Assembly (NCBI RefSeq): GCF_003116095.1
Contig: NZ_LGRA01000021.1
Span: forward strand, 318,715 to 382,714
DNA: 64,000 bases
DNA from: Azospirillum sp. TSO35-2
GTDB lineage: Bacteria > Pseudomonadota > Alphaproteobacteria > Azospirillales > Azospirillaceae
Direction of reading: 5' to 3'
Below the pieces are notes generated by a model, which worked only from the letters and a program-made list of their open reading frames with translations, was not told the DNA's origin and did not search any database. The position numbers and the translations under genes were made by a program. Below are positions 1-9,398 of this stretch, piece by piece; position 1 is the stretch's first letter; each line of letters opens with the position of its first letter.

Positions 1-574
1 AGTCGGCGACCACCCGCTCCGGGTCGGCGGTCACCGGCAGGCCGAGCATGGTCGGCCAGAACAGCACCTCCTTGATGCCACCCAGCAGTTGGGTCGCCAC
101 CACATGCGGGTCGGGCGCGTTCAGCCGGCCGCGCGCGTGCTGCGCCGCCAGATAGCCGTCGAGCAGCGCGTAGGCGTGGCTCTTGCCGCCCTCCAGATAG
201 TCCTGCGCCAGTTCGGGAAAGCGCTGGTGCTCGGCGATCACCAGCCGCAGCAGCCCGCGCACCTCCGGCCGGCGCATGTGGATGAGCAGCGACCGCAGGA
301 AGGCCGGCAACGCCTGCTCCGGCGGCTGGTCCGGCGGCATGGTCAGTCCGCCGTCGGTGTAGAAGCCTTCATAGAGGCGGGACACCACGGCCTGGAACAG
401 GTCGCGCTTGCCAGGGAAATGGTTGTAGACGGTGCGTTTCGACACCCCGGCGTCGGCGGCGATGGCGTCCATCGACGACGCCTCGTACCCGTGCGTCAGG
501 AAGGCGCTGGTCGCCGCCTCCACCACCGCGTCCCGTTTGGCCGATCCGCGCGCACCCGCCTGAGCTGTTGACAT
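1..574 (-). CDS. TetR-family transcriptional repressor (3' end beyond window)
   Basis: Reading the minus strand from the ATG at 574 gives 191 codons with no stop before the window edge, so the gene is partial at its C-terminus. Residues about 12-58 form a classic TetR helix-turn-helix, with the recognition stretch GVSKRTVYNHFPGKRDLF. The following helical region resembles a TetR ligand-binding/dimerisation domain (TetR_C, AefR-like). It is transcribed divergently from an aldo/keto reductase, with a 16-bp palindrome in the shared promoter. I infer a local repressor of that reductase, and probably of itself. The ligand cannot be told. This frame lies inside false overlapping frames, but only it carries the HTH. 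Confidence 0.88.
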   Translation of the reverse strand, partial: MSTAQAGARGSAKRDAVVEAATSAFLTHGYEASSMDAIAADAGVSKRTVYNHFPGKRDLFQAVVSRLYEGFYTDGGLTMPPDQPPEQALPAFLRSLLIHMRRPEVRGLLRLVIAEHQRFPELAQDYLEGGKSHAYALLDGYLAAQHARGRLNAPDPHVVATQLLGGIKEVLFWPTMLGLPVTADPERVVAD

Positions 575-589
575 TCCCCATCCCCGAAG

Positions 590-605
590 TACACTGCACA
601 GTGTA
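590..605. promoter_or_regulatory. Palindromic operator between tetR and the aldo/keto reductase
   Basis: TACACTG-CA-CAGTGTA is an inverted repeat with perfect 7-bp arms and a 2-bp centre. It lies 16 bp upstream of the tetR start and 65 bp upstream of the reductase start. Size and position fit a TetR-dimer operator controlling both divergent genes; binding is inferred. Confidence 0.6.
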
Positions 606-669
606 GTGTATTTGTTGCCGACGGCTCCCAGGGTAATGCGCCCGGCCGCGGCACGGGAGAGGGAAAGCG

Positions 670-1653
670 ATGAAACAGCGCAACATCGGTGGAGTTTTGC
701 CCGTCGCGGAGATCGGTCTCGGCTGCATGGGCATGTCGGAGTTCTACGGCCCGACCGACGACGCCCAGTCCCTGGCGACTCTGGAACGGGCGTTGGAGCT
801 GGGGGTGTCGCTGTACGACACCGCCGACATGTACGGCGCCGGCCACAACGAGACGCTGCTCGGCCGTTTCCTGGCCGGCAAGCGCGACCGGGTGGTGGTC
901 GCCACCAAGTTCGGCATCGTCCGCCAGCCCGGTGACTACGCCCGGCGCATCGACACCAGCGCCGCCTATGTGCGGCAGGCCTGCGACGCGTCGCTGAAGC
1001 GGCTGGGGGTGGAGACCATCGACCTCTATTACGCCCACCGCCTGAACCCCGACACCCCAGTCGAAGAAACCGTCGGCGCGATGGCGGATCTGGTCAAGGC
1101 CGGCAAGGTCCGGGCGCTCGGCCTGTCGGAGGTGTCGGCCGCCACGCTCCGCCGCGCCCACGCGGTCCATCCGATCGCCGCGGTGCAGAGCGAATATTCG
1201 TTGTGGACCCGCGACGTCGAGGAGTCGGTGTTGCCGGCCTGCCGGGAGTTGGGGGTGTCGCTGGTCGCCTACGCGCCGCTCGGCCGCGGCATGCTGACCG
1301 GGACGGTGAGCAACCGCGACCAGCTCGCCGAAAACGACTTCCGCCGCATCTCTCCCCGCTTCGCCGAGGGCAACCTCGACCGCAATCTTCACCTGGTCGA
1401 GTCGGTGAAGGCGCTCGCGGCGCAGAAGAGCTGCACCCCCGGTCAGGTCGCGCTGGCTTGGCTGCTGGCCCAGGGCCCGGACATCCTGCCGATCCCCGGC
1501 ACCAAGCGGATCAAGTATCTGGAGGAGAATGTCGGTGCCGCCGCGGTGACACTGACCGATGCGGAGGTGAAGGCGCTGAGCGACGCCCTGCCGCCGGGCG
1601 CCGCGGCCGGCGACCGCTACACGGCGGAGGGGATGAAGGGGTTGAACGCGTAA
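670..1653 (+). CDS. Aldo/keto reductase
   Basis: A 327-residue NADPH-dependent oxidoreductase of the aldo/keto reductase superfamily (TIM barrel, cytosolic), reducing aldehydes or ketones. The catalytic tetrad is visible: Asp50 and Tyr55 in [13 protein letters not shown], Lys80 in VATKFG and His123 in YYAHR. Near the C-terminus [13 protein letters not shown] is the cofactor-phosphate-binding segment. The start has a purine-rich ribosome binding site (GGGAGAGGGAAAG). It is divergent from the TetR repressor across a palindromic operator, so expression is probably induced by a small molecule. The length and the GLGCMGMS start resemble the AKR13/YghZ-like group; the substrate is unknown. Confidence 0.93.
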   Translation: MKQRNIGGVLPVAEIGLGCMGMSEFYGPTDDAQSLATLERALELGVSLYDTADMYGAGHNETLLGRFLAGKRDRVVVATKFGIVRQPGDYARRIDTSAAYVRQACDASLKRLGVETIDLYYAHRLNPDTPVEETVGAMADLVKAGKVRALGLSEVSAATLRRAHAVHPIAAVQSEYSLWTRDVEESVLPACRELGVSLVAYAPLGRGMLTGTVSNRDQLAENDFRRISPRFAEGNLDRNLHLVESVKALAAQKSCTPGQVALAWLLAQGPDILPIPGTKRIKYLEENVGAAAVTLTDAEVKALSDALPPGAAAGDRYTAEGMKGLNA

Positions 1654-1687
1654 GTCGCCAATAGGCTGACGTTAGACCCCCACCTAT

Positions 1688-1768
1688 CCTCCCCCGCTGG
1701 GCGGGGGAGGGATTGCCGCCACTCTCCCGAACAAGCACTTGCTCCCTCCCCTGCGAAGCGGGGGAGGG
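1688..1768. repeat. Pair of GC-rich intergenic hairpins
   Basis: Two inverted repeats sit in the 139-bp gap between convergent genes. CCTCCCCCGC-TGG-GCGGGGGAGG is at 1688-1710. CCCTCCCC-(8 nt)-GGGGGAGGG is at about 1744-1768. The arms of the two hairpins are nearly the same sequence, so they could also pair with each other. They look like a dispersed intergenic palindrome (REP-like) and may stop transcription from both sides. Confidence 0.6.
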
Positions 1769-1792
1769 TTGGGGTGGGGGCAGTGTCGGCGC

Positions 1793-2815
1793 TTACTTCG
1801 GCGTCCCCGACCACACCTGGAACTGCGGGGTTTCCAGCAGCATCTCGCTGTGGCCGAAGGCGGTCTTGAACAGCTTGCCGACGCCCGCGGTGCGCTGGGT
1901 CACCGCGACCAGCGCGCCGCGCAGCTTCAGGTACTGCTTGGTCCCCGTCACCAGCGCGTCGAGCATGCCGAAATCCTCGTCCTTGCCACGGTGGAGCGGC
2001 GGGTTGGACAGGATCAGGCCGAAGCGTTCGCGGGCGCCCAGACCCGACAGGCCGTCGCTCAGCACCAGTTCGGCGCCGGGGACGTTCTGGCGGGCGGCGT
2101 GCAGCGCCACCGCGTCGATGTCCAGCAGGGTCAGCGGCGCGTCGGGCTGGCGTTCCTGCACCGCGCGGGCGATCACCCCGGCGCCGCAGCCGAAATCCAG
2201 CACGCGGGTGCCGGCCGCGACCTCCGGCAGCACCCGCAGCAGGCACTCCGTGCCGGCGTCGAGGTGGCCGTGGGCGAACAGGCCGGGGTAGGACACCAGC
2301 TCCAGCGTCCGGTCCGGCAGCGTCACCGTGACGGTCTGCCGCCAGTCCTCCAACTCGCCCTTCGCCGGCGCGTTGGTCCGGCCGGTCTGGAGCAGGCGGG
2401 CGCGGCGCTTGATGATCAGCGTTTCCGGATCGGTGACCAGCCCGTCGAGATGCTTCGACGCGCTGGTGATCCCCTCGTCGTTGCCGCCGGCGATCCACAG
2501 CGGCGCTCCCGGCGACAGTCGCGACGCCAGCGCGTGCAGCGCCATGTCGAAGCCGGCCCAGCCGCGCGGCAGCCGCAGGACGGCGCCGTCGAAGGCACCC
2601 TCCGCCGGCCAGGGCGTGGCGTACTGCCCACCGGTGGCCAGCCGGTTCCAGGCGACCACCTCCGCCCCGCCGTCGCGCAGCGCCTCGGCGATGACGCCGT
2701 CGCTGTCGAAGGCGACCAGGATGCGGCCCTGCGGACGGATGTCGGACAGGGCTTCGGCGGCCACGGCGGCGACGGTGGAGTCGCGGTCCGTGGCCCGGTT
2801 GTCGAGACGTGCCAC
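1793..2815 (-). CDS. RsmC-type 16S rRNA (guanine-N2) methyltransferase
   Basis: Class I SAM-dependent methyltransferase of the RsmC/RlmG type, which modifies a guanine in ribosomal RNA. The layout is the two-domain one of that family: a degenerate N-terminal half, then a catalytic half with the SAM loop VLDFGCGAG (about 205-213) and the catalytic NPPLH motif (271-275). I chose a GTG start at 2815, giving 340 residues. It begins VARLDNRATDRDS and has AAGG about 10 nt upstream, at the end of smpB. An ATG further up at 2863 would overlap smpB by 43 nt. Only 5 bases separate it from the smpB stop, so the two are probably cotranscribed. Confidence 0.85.
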   Translation of the reverse strand: MARLDNRATDRDSTVAAVAAEALSDIRPQGRILVAFDSDGVIAEALRDGGAEVVAWNRLATGGQYATPWPAEGAFDGAVLRLPRGWAGFDMALHALASRLSPGAPLWIAGGNDEGITSASKHLDGLVTDPETLIIKRRARLLQTGRTNAPAKGELEDWRQTVTVTLPDRTLELVSYPGLFAHGHLDAGTECLLRVLPEVAAGTRVLDFGCGAGVIARAVQERQPDAPLTLLDIDAVALHAARQNVPGAELVLSDGLSGLGARERFGLILSNPPLHRGKDEDFGMLDALVTGTKQYLKLRGALVAVTQRTAGVGKLFKTAFGHSEMLLETPQFQVWSGTPK

Positions 2816-2820
2816 CCGGG

Positions 2821-3297
2821 TCAGCCCTTGTCGCGCATCAGCCGCGCCTTGTCGCGCTGCCAACTGCGTTCTTTCTCGGTTTCACGCTTGTCGTGCTTCT
2901 TCTTGCCGGTGGCGACGCCGATCTCGACCTTGGCCATGCCGCGGTCGTTGAAATAGACCGACATCGGGATCAGCGTCACGCCCTTCTGCTTGATGCCGGC
3001 CGCCAGCTTGTCGAGTTCGCGGCGACGGATCAGCAGCTTGCGCGGGCGTTTCGGCTCGTGCTGCAGCCAGCGGCCGGCCTGGAGATATTCGGGGATGTAC
3101 GCGTTGAACAGGTACAGCTCCCCACCCTTCAGGCCGGCATAGGCCTCGTTCACGCTGGCGCGGCCGCCCCGCAGCGATTTCACCTCGGTCCCGGTCAGCA
3201 TGATGCCGGCCTCCAGGACGTCGTCGATGAAGAAGTCGAACCGCGCGCGGCGGTTCTGCGCCGCGTATTTCTTAACTTCCTGGTCGCGCGGGGACAA
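2821..3297 (-). CDS. smpB: SsrA-binding protein SmpB
   Basis: SmpB binds the tRNA-like part of tmRNA and brings it to stalled ribosomes for trans-translation. The 158-residue length is typical. Family hallmarks are the N-terminal QNRRARFDFFIDD, the GTEVKSLRGGRASV core of the OB-like fold, and the basic C-terminal tail GKKKHDKRETEKER, which becomes helical in the ribosome. It lies 30 bp downstream of dapA on the same strand and 5 bp upstream of the RsmC-like gene, suggesting a dapA-smpB-methyltransferase transcript. No tmRNA gene was seen in the window. Confidence 0.97.
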   Translation of the reverse strand: MSPRDQEVKKYAAQNRRARFDFFIDDVLEAGIMLTGTEVKSLRGGRASVNEAYAGLKGGELYLFNAYIPEYLQAGRWLQHEPKRPRKLLIRRRELDKLAAGIKQKGVTLIPMSVYFNDRGMAKVEIGVATGKKKHDKRETEKERSWQRDKARLMRDKG

Positions 3298-3327
3298 TGC
3301 TCTCTCCTTAAGGACCTGGGCCGTGCC

Positions 3328-4203
3328 TTACGACAACAGGCCGGCTTTGGTCAGGGCACCGCGCACGGTGGCGCGGGCGGCGTCGGACGCGGCGACCAGC
3401 GGCAGCCGCACCTCGTCGCTGCACAGGCCCAACAGGCTGGCGGCGAACTTCACCGGGACCGGGTTGCTCTCCACGAACATGGAATCATGCAGCGGGGTCA
3501 GCAGGTCGCGCAGGCGATAGGCTTCGGTCAGGTTGCCCGCCGCCCAGGCGTTCTGCATTGCCGAGCACAGGCCCGGCGCGATGTTGGCGGTGACCGAGAT
3601 GCAGCCGACGCCGCCCTGGGCGTTGAACGCCAGCGCGGTCACGTCCTCGCCCGACAGCTGGATGAAGTCCGGGCCGGCTTCCACCGCCATGCGGGCCGGG
3701 CGGGCCAGATCGGCGGTCGCGTCCTTCACGCCGACGATGTTCGGCAGCTTCGCCAGCCGGGCCATCGTCGCCACAGACATATCCACGACACTGCGGCCCG
3801 GAATGTTGTAAATGAAGATCGGCAAGTCCGCCGCGTCATGGATCGCCTTGAAATGCTGGTACAGACCCTCTTGAGTTGGCTTGTTGTAGTAGGGCGTGAC
3901 CACGAGCGCCGCCTGCGCGCCCGCTTGGCGGGCGTGGCGGGTCAGCGCGATCGCCTCCTCGGTCGAGTTGGAGCCGGTGCCGGCCATCACCGGCACCTTG
4001 CCGCCGGCCGCCTCGATGCACAGCTCGACGACACGGTTGTGCTCGTCGTGGGACAGCGTCGGCGACTCGCCGGTGGTGCCGCAGGGGACCAGACCGTGGG
4101 TGCCCTGGGCGACCTGCCACTCCACAAAGGACTGGAAGGCCTTCTCGTCCACTTTCCCGCCCTTGAACGGAGTCACGAGGGCGACGATGGAACCGTGGAA
4201 CAT
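3328..4203 (-). CDS. dapA: 4-hydroxy-tetrahydrodipicolinate synthase
   Basis: DapA condenses pyruvate with aspartate semialdehyde, the first committed step of the diaminopimelate/lysine pathway, in the cytosol. The 291-residue TIM barrel shows the GTTGE loop (42-46), catalytic Tyr132 in IYNIPGR, the Schiff-base Lys160 in GVKDAT, and Arg137. It starts only 36 bp from the oppositely transcribed transglycosylase gene, so the two promoters must overlap each other's coding ends. DapA supplies a peptidoglycan building block and its neighbour degrades peptidoglycan, which may be coincidence. Confidence 0.97.
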   Translation of the reverse strand: MFHGSIVALVTPFKGGKVDEKAFQSFVEWQVAQGTHGLVPCGTTGESPTLSHDEHNRVVELCIEAAGGKVPVMAGTGSNSTEEAIALTRHARQAGAQAALVVTPYYNKPTQEGLYQHFKAIHDAADLPIFIYNIPGRSVVDMSVATMARLAKLPNIVGVKDATADLARPARMAVEAGPDFIQLSGEDVTALAFNAQGGVGCISVTANIAPGLCSAMQNAWAAGNLTEAYRLRDLLTPLHDSMFVESNPVPVKFAASLLGLCSDEVRLPLVAASDAARATVRGALTKAGLLS

Positions 4204-4239
4204 GGCTGCCTCCTCAGTCGGCTTAGCTGGAAAAAAGAG

Positions 4240-6228
4240 TTGCGCACATTATCCCTCCCCGCCGCCCTGGGCAAGAGCGCCCGGACCACTGTTTTCGCGG
4301 GTCTCCTGACCCTTTTCGCCGGCCTGCCCGGCGCGCTTCCCGCCACGGCGGCGCTGCTCAGCCCGCAGGACATCGCGATCTACCGCGACGCCTTCAAGCT
4401 GGCCGATGACGAAAGGCTGGTCGACGCGCAGGCCGCGGCGGCCCAGGCCCGCGACCCGCTGCCGGCCAAGGTGATCCGCTGGATGGCGCTGGCCAGCCCC
4501 GGCGGCGGCAGCTTCGCCGACATCGCCGCCTTCCTGCGCGACAACCCGGACTGGCCCAACCAGAACGGCCTGCGCAAGCAGGCCGAGATGGCGATGCCCG
4601 ACCTGCCGCCGGCCGAGGTGACGGAGTGGTTCCGGCTGTACCCGCCGCTGACCAACGACGGCTTCGTCCGCTACGCCGACGCGCTGATCGCCACCGGCAG
4701 CGCCGAGCGCGCCACCCCGCTGATCCGCAAGCAGTGGGCCGACGCCACCTTCACCCCGGACGAGGAGGCGACCTTCCTCGCCCACTACACGCCCTACCTG
4801 CGCCAGCAGGACCACAAGGCGCGCATCGACCGGCTGCTGTGGGCCAGGCAGGACGGGCCGGTCCGCCGGATGCTGCCCTTCTTCGACGACGCCTACGACA
4901 CGCTGATCGAAGCGCGCATCGCGCTGGATGGCGACAGCGCCGGGGCCGAGGCGGCGCTGTCGCGCGTCACCCCGTCGCTGCGCGACGATCCCGGCCTGAT
5001 GTTCGACCGTGCCCGCTACCTGCGGCGCAAGGGCGACGATTCGGGCGCGCTGGAGATCATCGCCCGGGCCGGCCAGGACATGGGCCGTCCGCAATCCTGG
5101 TGGTCGGAACGCCACCTGCTGGCCCGGCGCGCCATGGAGCGCGGTGACCACAACCTCGCCTACCGGCTGGTCAGCGCCAACGGCATGAGCGAGGGCAGCG
5201 CCTTCGCCGACGCCGAGTTCCTGTCGGGCTTCCTGGCGCTGCGCTTCCTCGACAAGCCGTCGGAAGCCTTCGCGCATTTCCACAAGCTCTACCGCTCGGT
5301 CACCGCGCCGATCAGCAAGGCCCGCGGCGCCTATTGGTGCGGCCGCGCGGCCGAGGCGCTCGGCCAGTCCGCGCCGGCGCGCGAGTGGTACGGCAAGGCG
5401 GCGACCTACCCGACGACCTTCTACGGTCAGCTCGCCGCCCGCCATGTCTCCGGGGGCGCCGTCACCCTGCCCGCGCCGCCCGCCGTTCCCCAATCGGAGG
5501 CGGCGGCCTTCGACCGGCGCGAGCTGGTGCGCGTCGCCCGCCTGCTGGCGGAGATCGGCGGCGGCGACGACCGGGTGACCAGCTTCGTCCGCCGCATCAG
5601 CCTGAGCGCCAAGACGCCGGCCGATTACGCGCTGGCCGCCCGGCTGGGCAGCGAACTGGGGCGCCGCGACCTCGCCGTCGCCGCGGCCAAGGACGCCGCC
5701 CAGAACGACGTGTTCCTGGTCGAGGCCGGCTACCCGATGATCGACTTCCGCCCGCCGTCGCCGGAATTGGCGCTGGTCCACGGCATCATCCGGCAGGAGA
5801 GCACCTTCAACCCGCAGATCGTCTCGTCGGCCGGGGCGCGCGGACTGATGCAGCTGATGCCGACGACGGCGCAGCTGGTGGCGACCAAGCTGGGGCTGAA
5901 GCACACCAACGCCCGGCTGACCGCCGACCCCGGCTACAACGTCACGCTCGGCTCGGCCTATCTGGCCGAGCTGATCGACCGCTTCAACGGATCGTGGGTG
6001 CTGGCCATCGCCGGCTACAACGCCGGGCCCAACCGGGTGCGCCAATGGATTCAGACCTACGGCGACCCGCGCACCGAGGCGGTCGACGTGGTCGACTGGA
6101 TCGAGCTGATCCCGATCTCCGAAACGCGCAACTACGTCCAGCGCGTGATGGAGGCCGTGCAGGTCTATCGCGTTCGGCTGACCAGCGAGCGGGCAGAGCC
6201 GAACCTCGACCGCGACCTGCGGCGGTAG
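4240..6228 (+). CDS. Soluble lytic murein transglycosylase (Slt70-like, GH23)
   Basis: A periplasmic enzyme cleaving the MurNAc-GlcNAc bond of peptidoglycan to anhydro-muropeptides. The frame is open far upstream, but the start fits TTG at 4240: a purine-rich stretch (GGAAAAAAGAG) precedes it, and the product (662 residues) opens with a basic n-region and a hydrophobic signal peptide ending near ATAA. The middle is the alpha-helical superhelical domain of Slt70. The C-terminal SLT domain holds the catalytic Glu520 in IIRQES, then [10 protein letters not shown] and the [11 protein letters not shown] loop. The TTG start and the 36-bp gap to dapA are the unusual points. Confidence 0.92.
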   Translation: MRTLSLPAALGKSARTTVFAGLLTLFAGLPGALPATAALLSPQDIAIYRDAFKLADDERLVDAQAAAAQARDPLPAKVIRWMALASPGGGSFADIAAFLRDNPDWPNQNGLRKQAEMAMPDLPPAEVTEWFRLYPPLTNDGFVRYADALIATGSAERATPLIRKQWADATFTPDEEATFLAHYTPYLRQQDHKARIDRLLWARQDGPVRRMLPFFDDAYDTLIEARIALDGDSAGAEAALSRVTPSLRDDPGLMFDRARYLRRKGDDSGALEIIARAGQDMGRPQSWWSERHLLARRAMERGDHNLAYRLVSANGMSEGSAFADAEFLSGFLALRFLDKPSEAFAHFHKLYRSVTAPISKARGAYWCGRAAEALGQSAPAREWYGKAATYPTTFYGQLAARHVSGGAVTLPAPPAVPQSEAAAFDRRELVRVARLLAEIGGGDDRVTSFVRRISLSAKTPADYALAARLGSELGRRDLAVAAAKDAAQNDVFLVEAGYPMIDFRPPSPELALVHGIIRQESTFNPQIVSSAGARGLMQLMPTTAQLVATKLGLKHTNARLTADPGYNVTLGSAYLAELIDRFNGSWVLAIAGYNAGPNRVRQWIQTYGDPRTEAVDVVDWIELIPISETRNYVQRVMEAVQVYRVRLTSERAEPNLDRDLRR

Positions 6229-6268
6229 GGGGACGGCGTAGGGGCGGTCGCCGCCGCCCCCTTCCCCA

Positions 6269-6499
6269 TCAGCCCTTCGGCCGTTCCGACCGGCTGTAGT
6301 TGCTGAAATGCCCCTCCCGCGCCGCCATCTTGCGGGCGCCCTGGATGATGGCGCCCGACTTGCCCTCCGCTGCCACATTGGACAGCAGGCGGGCCAGCTC
6401 GGCGCTGCCGCAGGACGGGCAGACCGGCGTGTCGGTGGAGCGGACCAGGGTTTCGAAGCCGTGGTCGCAGGCTTTGCAGCGGAAGGAATAGAGCGGCAT
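6269..6499 (-). CDS. FmdB-type zinc-ribbon protein
   Basis: A 76-residue protein beginning MPLYSFRCKACDHGFE, with two CxxC knuckles (CKAC near residue 8 and CPSC near residue 27). This is the signature of the FmdB/CxxC_CxxC_SSSS putative regulatory family. Biochemical role is unknown; many members lie near unrelated genes. The start at 6499 is chosen because CGAGGT lies about 7 nt upstream and homologous proteins begin MPxY. The longer open frame to 6589 adds a non-homologous leader. Confidence 0.8.
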   Translation of the reverse strand: MPLYSFRCKACDHGFETLVRSTDTPVCPSCGSAELARLLSNVAAEGKSGAIIQGARKMAAREGHFSNYSRSERPKG

Positions 6500-6612
6500 C
6501 GGGACCTCGCGGGACGGTGCGGACAAGGGGCTGGTCCGCCGAGTATCCCGCAATAGCCCTACCAGGAAAACGGTTTTGTTGCACCGCACCAGAAACCGGT
6601 CGGCGGCTTCGG

Positions 6613-6831
6613 TCAGGCGGGGCCGCCGAAATCGAAGCCGGCGGCCTCGACCGCCGCGCGGACGGTGTCGGCGGCGATGTCGCCTTTCACCATCACCGTG
6701 CCGGCGGCCAGATCCACCGTCACCACGGCGTCGGGCGCCGCCTTGGTGATCGCGTTGGAGACCGATCGGGCGCAGCCGCCGCAGGTCATCCCGTCCACCC
6801 TGTACGCATCCGCCTTATACGCATCCGCCAT
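6613..6831 (-). CDS. Heavy-metal-associated (HMA) domain protein, CopZ-like
   Basis: A stand-alone 72-residue metallochaperone fold. The metal-binding loop MTCGGCA gives the two cysteines expected for Cu(I) or another soft metal, followed by the beta-alpha-beta pattern SVSNAITKAAPDAVVTVDL. The start is put at ATG 6831 because GAGGGAG sits 8 nt upstream; a GTG at 6837 would be too close to that site. The upstream residues contain a small internal duplication (TACGCATCCGCC twice in the DNA). No copper ATPase is adjacent, so its partner is unknown. Confidence 0.82.
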   Translation of the reverse strand: MADAYKADAYRVDGMTCGGCARSVSNAITKAAPDAVVTVDLAAGTVMVKGDIAADTVRAAVEAAGFDFGGPA

Positions 6832-6870
6832 CGTCACGACTCCCTCAGACCCGGAATTCGGGCCCCGGGA

Positions 6871-8019
6871 TCAACCGCCGGCGTGGTGCGTGCGCACCAC
6901 CGCGCTGACCGGGACCAGAACGAAGCCACGCTTTTGCACCTCCGGCAGCCAGGATGCCAGGGCTTCGATTGTCGCATCGTGCGGATGACCGATGGCGACG
7001 GCGTAACCCTGGTGCTTGGCGACCTGCTCCACCTTGGCCAACTGGGCGCGGACGGCGGCCACCGTCTCCTCGTTGTCGAGGAAGACGTCGCGGCCGACCC
7101 AGGGCATCTTCAACTCCTGGGCAAGGCCAAGGCCGGCGCTGTTGGGCGTCGTCCGGCTGTCGAGCCACAGCAGGCCGCGGCGATGGAGTTCCGCCAGCAC
7201 CGGCGCCAGTTGCGCCCGGTCGGCGGTGAAGCGGCTGCCCATGTGGTTGTTCACCCCGACATAGCCGTCGAAGCTGTCCAGCGCGGCGCGGAACCGCCGC
7301 ATCACCTCGCCCTTGTCCAGCGAGACCAGCAGCGCGTTGGGCCCCGGATCGGCGTGGACGCTGGGCTCCATCGGCATGTGCAGCATCAGTTCGTGCCCGT
7401 TGGCGCGGGCGGCGCGGCTCTGCGCCGACAGGTCGCGGGCGTAGGGCAGCCAGGACAGGGTCAGCGGCCCGTGCAGCCCGGCCATCCGCGTCGAGCGTTT
7501 GCGGTCCAGCCCCATGTCGTCGACGACGATGGCGATCATCGGCTTGCCCGGCGGCACCGTCATCGGCAGGGCGTTCCGGCGCCACAGCGCGGCGTTGCCG
7601 GCGGGCGGCTGCACCGGCGCGATGGCGGGCGGCACCGGCGGTGGCAGCATCGCGACGGTCGTCGCGGCCGGGCGCTGGGCCGGTCCGTCCGGCACCACCG
7701 TCGCCGCCTCCGGCCCGGTTCCCCCCGCGGCGGACGGCGGGGACGCCGGTTGCGCGGCCGCCGGGGCCGCCGGGGCCGGGGCGTCGGTCTTCGCCGCCGG
7801 CAGCGGCGGGACCGCGGGCGACTGGACCGCAGCCTGCTGGGTGGCCTGCGGAACGCGCGCCGTCTCACCCCCACGGCCGCTGCGACCGCCGGTCAGCGTC
7901 GACACGCCGATGGCCACGGCGAACACCGCGACGACCGCGGCGAGCGCCAGGACGAAGGGGTTGGAGAGAAGGGGCGGAATGCGCGGCTTGCTGGCCTTCG
8001 AAGGCGCCTTGCGGGCCAT
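6871..8019 (-). CDS. Divergent polysaccharide deacetylase family protein (YibQ-like)
   Basis: A membrane-anchored periplasmic protein of about 382 residues. A basic N-terminus is followed by one transmembrane segment (FVLALAAVVAVFAVAIGV), a long Pro/Ala-rich linker of roughly 110 residues, and a C-terminal divergent polysaccharide deacetylase domain (DUF610/YibQ type). Domain landmarks are IAIVVDDMG, HELMLHMPMEP, GVNNHMGSRFT, LLWLDSRTTPNS and AIGHPHDATI, which keep the Asp and His residues of the fold. YibQ-like proteins are thought to act in the envelope, but the substrate is unproven. An ATG at 8034 is an alternative start. Confidence 0.82.
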   Translation of the reverse strand: MARKAPSKASKPRIPPLLSNPFVLALAAVVAVFAVAIGVSTLTGGRSGRGGETARVPQATQQAAVQSPAVPPLPAAKTDAPAPAAPAAAQPASPPSAAGGTGPEAATVVPDGPAQRPAATTVAMLPPPVPPAIAPVQPPAGNAALWRRNALPMTVPPGKPMIAIVVDDMGLDRKRSTRMAGLHGPLTLSWLPYARDLSAQSRAARANGHELMLHMPMEPSVHADPGPNALLVSLDKGEVMRRFRAALDSFDGYVGVNNHMGSRFTADRAQLAPVLAELHRRGLLWLDSRTTPNSAGLGLAQELKMPWVGRDVFLDNEETVAAVRAQLAKVEQVAKHQGYAVAIGHPHDATIEALASWLPEVQKRGFVLVPVSAVVRTHHAGG

Positions 8020-8139
8020 GGTGACGACGTCCATCCTGCGACACGGGGCGGCGCACAGTGGCACCCTGCCGTCCGGGCCGCAATCGCCCAAACGGTCCAA
8101 AGCGCCGCGGCCGGCGGCGCCGACGCCCGTCCCTCAAGC

Positions 8140-8187
8140 CTGCCGCACCGCCTTCCTGCCGCACCGCCTTCCTGCCGCACCGCCTTC
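8140..8187. repeat. Three tandem 16-bp direct repeats
   Basis: CTGCCGCACCGCCTTC occurs three times end to end (8140-8155, 8156-8171, 8172-8187) with no mismatch. The array ends 13 bp before the start of the exported protein at 8201, just upstream of its ribosome binding site (GAGGAG). Copy-number change here would alter the leader of that gene. Confidence 0.9.
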
Positions 8188-8200
8188 CGAGGAGCCTGCC

Positions 8201-8662
8201 ATGCGTCCCATCCTTGTCACCGCCGCGCTCACGCTGGGCCTGACCTCCGGCGTCGCGACTCCGGCGCTCGCCGCCGCGCTGCAATGCCCGCAGACCCTGA
8301 CGGTGCAGGCGCAGCCGGAGGCCCCCGGCGGCTGGTCGCCCTACCCCGGCAAGGACACCCACAGCCTGACCGGCATCACGCTGGTGGAAGGCGACCGCGC
8401 CACCCAGATGACCAGCGCCGCCCCCGCCACGCTCGCCCCCGACCACGAGACGCCGCGCGGGCGCAGCCTGGTCCAGGTCTGGACCTTCGACGCGGCCCGG
8501 CGCGAGAACATCATCCTGGTCTGCCGCTACCGCAACACCCAGGCGACGCTGGCCATCGACCTGCCGCGCCACGCCCGCCGCTGCACCCTGACGCTGGAAA
8601 CCGACCCGCGCGGCCGGGTGATCGAGGAACCGAAGACACCGCTCCAGCTCGACTGCCGGTGA
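8201..8662 (+). CDS. Exported STY0301-type protein of unknown function
   Basis: A 153-residue protein with a signal peptide ([20 protein letters not shown], cleavage near ALAA). The mature part has the pattern of the STY0301 family: a first cysteine in CPQTL, then PGGW, an ATLAPD segment, VWTF, a second Cys in LVCRY and a third in RRCTLTLE. The function of that family is not known. The start has GAGGAG seven bases upstream. It lies downstream of a 16-bp triplet repeat, divergent from the polysaccharide deacetylase gene and just ahead of the trp genes. Confidence 0.7.
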   Translation: MRPILVTAALTLGLTSGVATPALAAALQCPQTLTVQAQPEAPGGWSPYPGKDTHSLTGITLVEGDRATQMTSAAPATLAPDHETPRGRSLVQVWTFDAARRENIILVCRYRNTQATLAIDLPRHARRCTLTLETDPRGRVIEEPKTPLQLDCR

Positions 8663-8801
8663 AACCATTGAAGAACGTCGCGGAGGCTGGAAATCCGCCC
8701 CCTCAGCCGCTAGGGTGTCGGGCGTTGGAACAGGGCCGGAACGGCCGGCGGGCTTTCCGTCCCGCCGCAGCCCGACCGATCAGGACGAAGGCGGAAGGCG
8801 C

Positions 8802-9398
8802 ATGCTGCTGCTCATCGACAACTACGACAGCTTTACCTACAACCTCGTCCATTACCTGGGCGAGTTGGGCGCCGACGTGCAGGTCCGCCGCAACGACGCC
8901 CTGACGGTGGAGGAGGCGCTGGGCCTGCGCCCCGACGGCATCGTGCTGTCGCCCGGCCCCTGCGACCCCGACCGCGCCGGCATCTGCCTGCCCCTGATCG
9001 ACGCCGCCGCCAAGACCGGCCTGCCGCTGCTGGGCGTGTGCCTGGGCCACCAGTCGATCGGCCAGGCTTTCGGCGGCCGGGTGATCCGCGCGCCGGTCCC
9101 GATGCACGGCAAGGTCGACAACATCCGCCACGGCGGGCGCGGCGTGCTCGCCGGCCTGCCCTCGCCCTTCCGCGCCACGCGCTACCACTCGCTGATCGTC
9201 GAGCGCGACACGCTGCCGGCCTGCCTTGAGGTGACGGGGGAGACCGCCGACGGCCTGATCATGGCGCTTGCCCACCGCGAGCTGCCGATCCACGGCGTGC
9301 AGTTCCATCCCGAGAGCATCGAGAGCGAGCACGGCCACCAGATCCTGCGAAACTTCCTGGACCTGACCGGTCCGCGCCAGGAGAGTGCGGCGGCATGA
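8802..9398 (+). CDS. trpG: Anthranilate synthase glutamine amidotransferase component
   Basis: TrpG/PabA hydrolyses glutamine and channels ammonia to the synthase subunit making anthranilate (tryptophan pathway) or aminodeoxychorismate (folate). At 198 residues it has the full class I amidotransferase triad: Cys80 in GVCLGHQ, and His169 and Glu171 in VQFHPES. The start is ATG 8802, giving the family N-terminus [14 protein letters not shown]. Its stop overlaps the trpD start (ATGA), indicating translational coupling. trpE is not adjacent. No leader peptide with Trp codons is apparent upstream. Confidence 0.95.
   Translation: MLLLIDNYDSFTYNLVHYLGELGADVQVRRNDALTVEEALGLRPDGIVLSPGPCDPDRAGICLPLIDAAAKTGLPLLGVCLGHQSIGQAFGGRVIRAPVPMHGKVDNIRHGGRGVLAGLPSPFRATRYHSLIVERDTLPACLEVTGETADGLIMALAHRELPIHGVQFHPESIESEHGHQILRNFLDLTGPRQESAAA

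Noticed and set aside
2809-4239. Very long plus-strand open frame reading antisense through smpB and dapA into the transglycosylase
   Set aside because: The first part is antisense to two clear minus-strand genes and has no family features. The true gene starts at TTG 4240 with a signal peptide.
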